Shown here: one piece after another, positions 4,684-5,598 of the stretch
Numbering within the stretch: the stretch's first letter is position 1
Layout: each line of letters starts with the position of its first letter
Source: Victivallales bacterium
GTDB lineage: Bacteria; Verrucomicrobiota; Lentisphaeria; Oligosphaerales; Oligosphaeraceae
Direction: 5' to 3'
NCBI GenBank assembly: GCA_017431185.1
Contig: JAFRLP010000440.1
Coordinates: 1 to 5,598, forward strand
Length of the DNA: 5,598 bases
Position numbers and translations under genes: made by a program
The notes under the pieces: generated by a model
Told to the model about the DNA's origin: nothing
Databases searched by the model: none
The model's input: only the letters and a program-made list of their open reading frames with translations

Positions 4684-5598
4684 ATGAGCAAGCACATCTT
4701 CATCACTGGCGGAGTAGTCTCCGGACTTGGCAAGGGCATCACCGCCGCAAGCCTGGCCTATTTGCTCAAGTCGCATGGCTATACTGTCGCCATGCAGAAA
4801 TTCGACCCGTATTTGAATGTCGATCCAGGGACGATGTCCCCCTATCAGCACGGCGAAGTCTATGTGACTGACGATGGCACGGAAACCGACCTTGACCTTG
4901 GACACTACGAGCGTTTCGCAGGGGTGAAGTGCGACCGCCACAGCAACTACACCAGCGGCAAGATCTACAGTTCGGTCATTGCGCGAGAGCGCGCGGGCGA
5001 GTATCTGGGCGCGACGGTCCAGATGATCCCGCATATCACCGACGAAATCAAGGCGGCCATCCGCAGTGCCGCAAAGCCCGATATCGACATCGTGATTTCG
5101 GAAATCGGAGGGCCGGCGGGGGACATCGAGTCGCTGCCCTTTCTGGAGGCCGTGCGACAATTCAAGAACGAGGCGGGCCTGGGGAATGCAATCGTGATTC
5201 ACCTCACGTTGGTGCCCTACATCAAGTCGGTTGGCGAGATGAAGACCAAGCCGAGCCAGCAGTCCGTGAGCATCCTTCACAACATCGGCATTTTCCCCGA
5301 CATGCTTGTTTGCCGTACCGAGAATGCAATGGAAAACGAGCAGCGCCGTAAGCTCTCGCTTTTCTGCAATGTCCCCGACGAATATGTCATTGAGGAACGC
5401 GATGTTCAGCATTCCATCTACGAGGTCCCGCAGGAATTGGCGGAGCGCCAAATGGATTCGAAGGTCCTTGAATTGCTTCGCCTTCCCGTTACCGAAAGTC
5501 ATTTTGACGACTGGCGAGAGCTGTTGAACCGCGTGCTTCATCCAGAGCGGACGTGCCGGATTGCACTGGTCGGCAAATATGCCGGCCTGCGGGATGCC
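4684..5598 (+). CDS. pyrG: CTP synthase (partial, 3' end beyond window)
   Basis: CTP synthase converts UTP, ATP and glutamine to CTP, the last step of de novo pyrimidine nucleotide synthesis. The 305 codons present cover the whole amidoligase domain and about the first 15 residues of the glutaminase domain. A full protein has about 540 residues. [20 protein letters not shown] holds the P-loop (residues 9-20). [15 protein letters not shown] and [20 protein letters not shown] follow, with Asp71 and Glu140 at the expected magnesium-binding positions, then [36 protein letters not shown] and the interdomain start [14 protein letters not shown]. Unusual features are GGPAGDIES at 142-150 where GGTVGDIES is nearly universal, and KPSQQSV where KPTQHSV is common. 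There is no strong Shine-Dalgarno sequence, and the 6-bp gap to carA suggests translational coupling. The start aligns exactly with family N-termini. The frame stays open to the right edge. Confidence 0.95.
   Translation, partial: MSKHIFITGGVVSGLGKGITAASLAYLLKSHGYTVAMQKFDPYLNVDPGTMSPYQHGEVYVTDDGTETDLDLGHYERFAGVKCDRHSNYTSGKIYSSVIARERAGEYLGATVQMIPHITDEIKAAIRSAAKPDIDIVISEIGGPAGDIESLPFLEAVRQFKNEAGLGNAIVIHLTLVPYIKSVGEMKTKPSQQSVSILHNIGIFPDMLVCRTENAMENEQRRKLSLFCNVPDEYVIEERDVQHSIYEVPQELAERQMDSKVLELLRLPVTESHFDDWRELLNRVLHPERTCRIALVGKYAGLRDA

Noticed and set aside
4678..5541. 287-codon open frame antisense to pyrG
   Set aside because: It lies entirely opposite strongly conserved CTP synthase coding sequence. 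Its length follows from GC-rich codon bias on the sense strand, and its translation shows no recognisable motif.

Overview
The window is a bacterial chromosomal segment. Its right two thirds is a compact nucleotide-biosynthesis locus, and its left quarter is a gene-poor, decayed accessory patch. The host cannot be named from this sequence alone. The long PurF resembles the type common in Bacteroidota, while the CarA style, Rhs debris, small secreted proteins and phased intergenic repeats fit a PVC-group bacterium (Lentisphaerota, Kiritimatiellota or Verrucomicrobiota). That placement is inference with low to moderate confidence.

Layout. At 1-506 (minus) lies an AT-rich gene for a small two-anchor membrane or secreted protein, running off the left edge and carrying a 33-bp tandem repeat. 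From about 507 to 1405, all on the minus strand, are remnants: two Rhs/YD-repeat fragments (1151-1405 and 660-833) that begin at the same 20-bp word containing the same ATG (M-N-T-I-F), and between them a frameshifted secreted protein with a beta-propeller-like tail (851-1089). GC-rich Rhs pieces alternate with AT-rich small genes, as expected of an eroded Rhs/polymorphic-toxin cassette region. The stretch 507-659 is GC-rich, and I see no convincing gene in it.

The core is purF (1575-3344, minus), divergent from carA (3595-4677, plus), with pyrG starting 6 bp after carA (4684 onward, cut by the right edge). All three products are glutamine amidotransferases: PurF commits PRPP to purines, CarA releases ammonia for carbamoyl phosphate (pyrimidines and arginine), and PyrG makes CTP from UTP. 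The locus therefore groups three of the main glutamine-consuming steps of nucleotide synthesis around one divergent intergenic region.

The most unusual signal lies in the intergenic DNA on both sides of purF. The purF-carA gap has eight CTAG tetramers at exact 9-bp intervals (3379-3445). The region downstream of purF has GGGAC-like cores at exact 9-bp intervals in one orientation, then reverse-complement GTCCC cores also 9 bp apart (1456-1524). Both share an RGAC core on a 9-bp phase and look like members of one undescribed or little-described repeat family.
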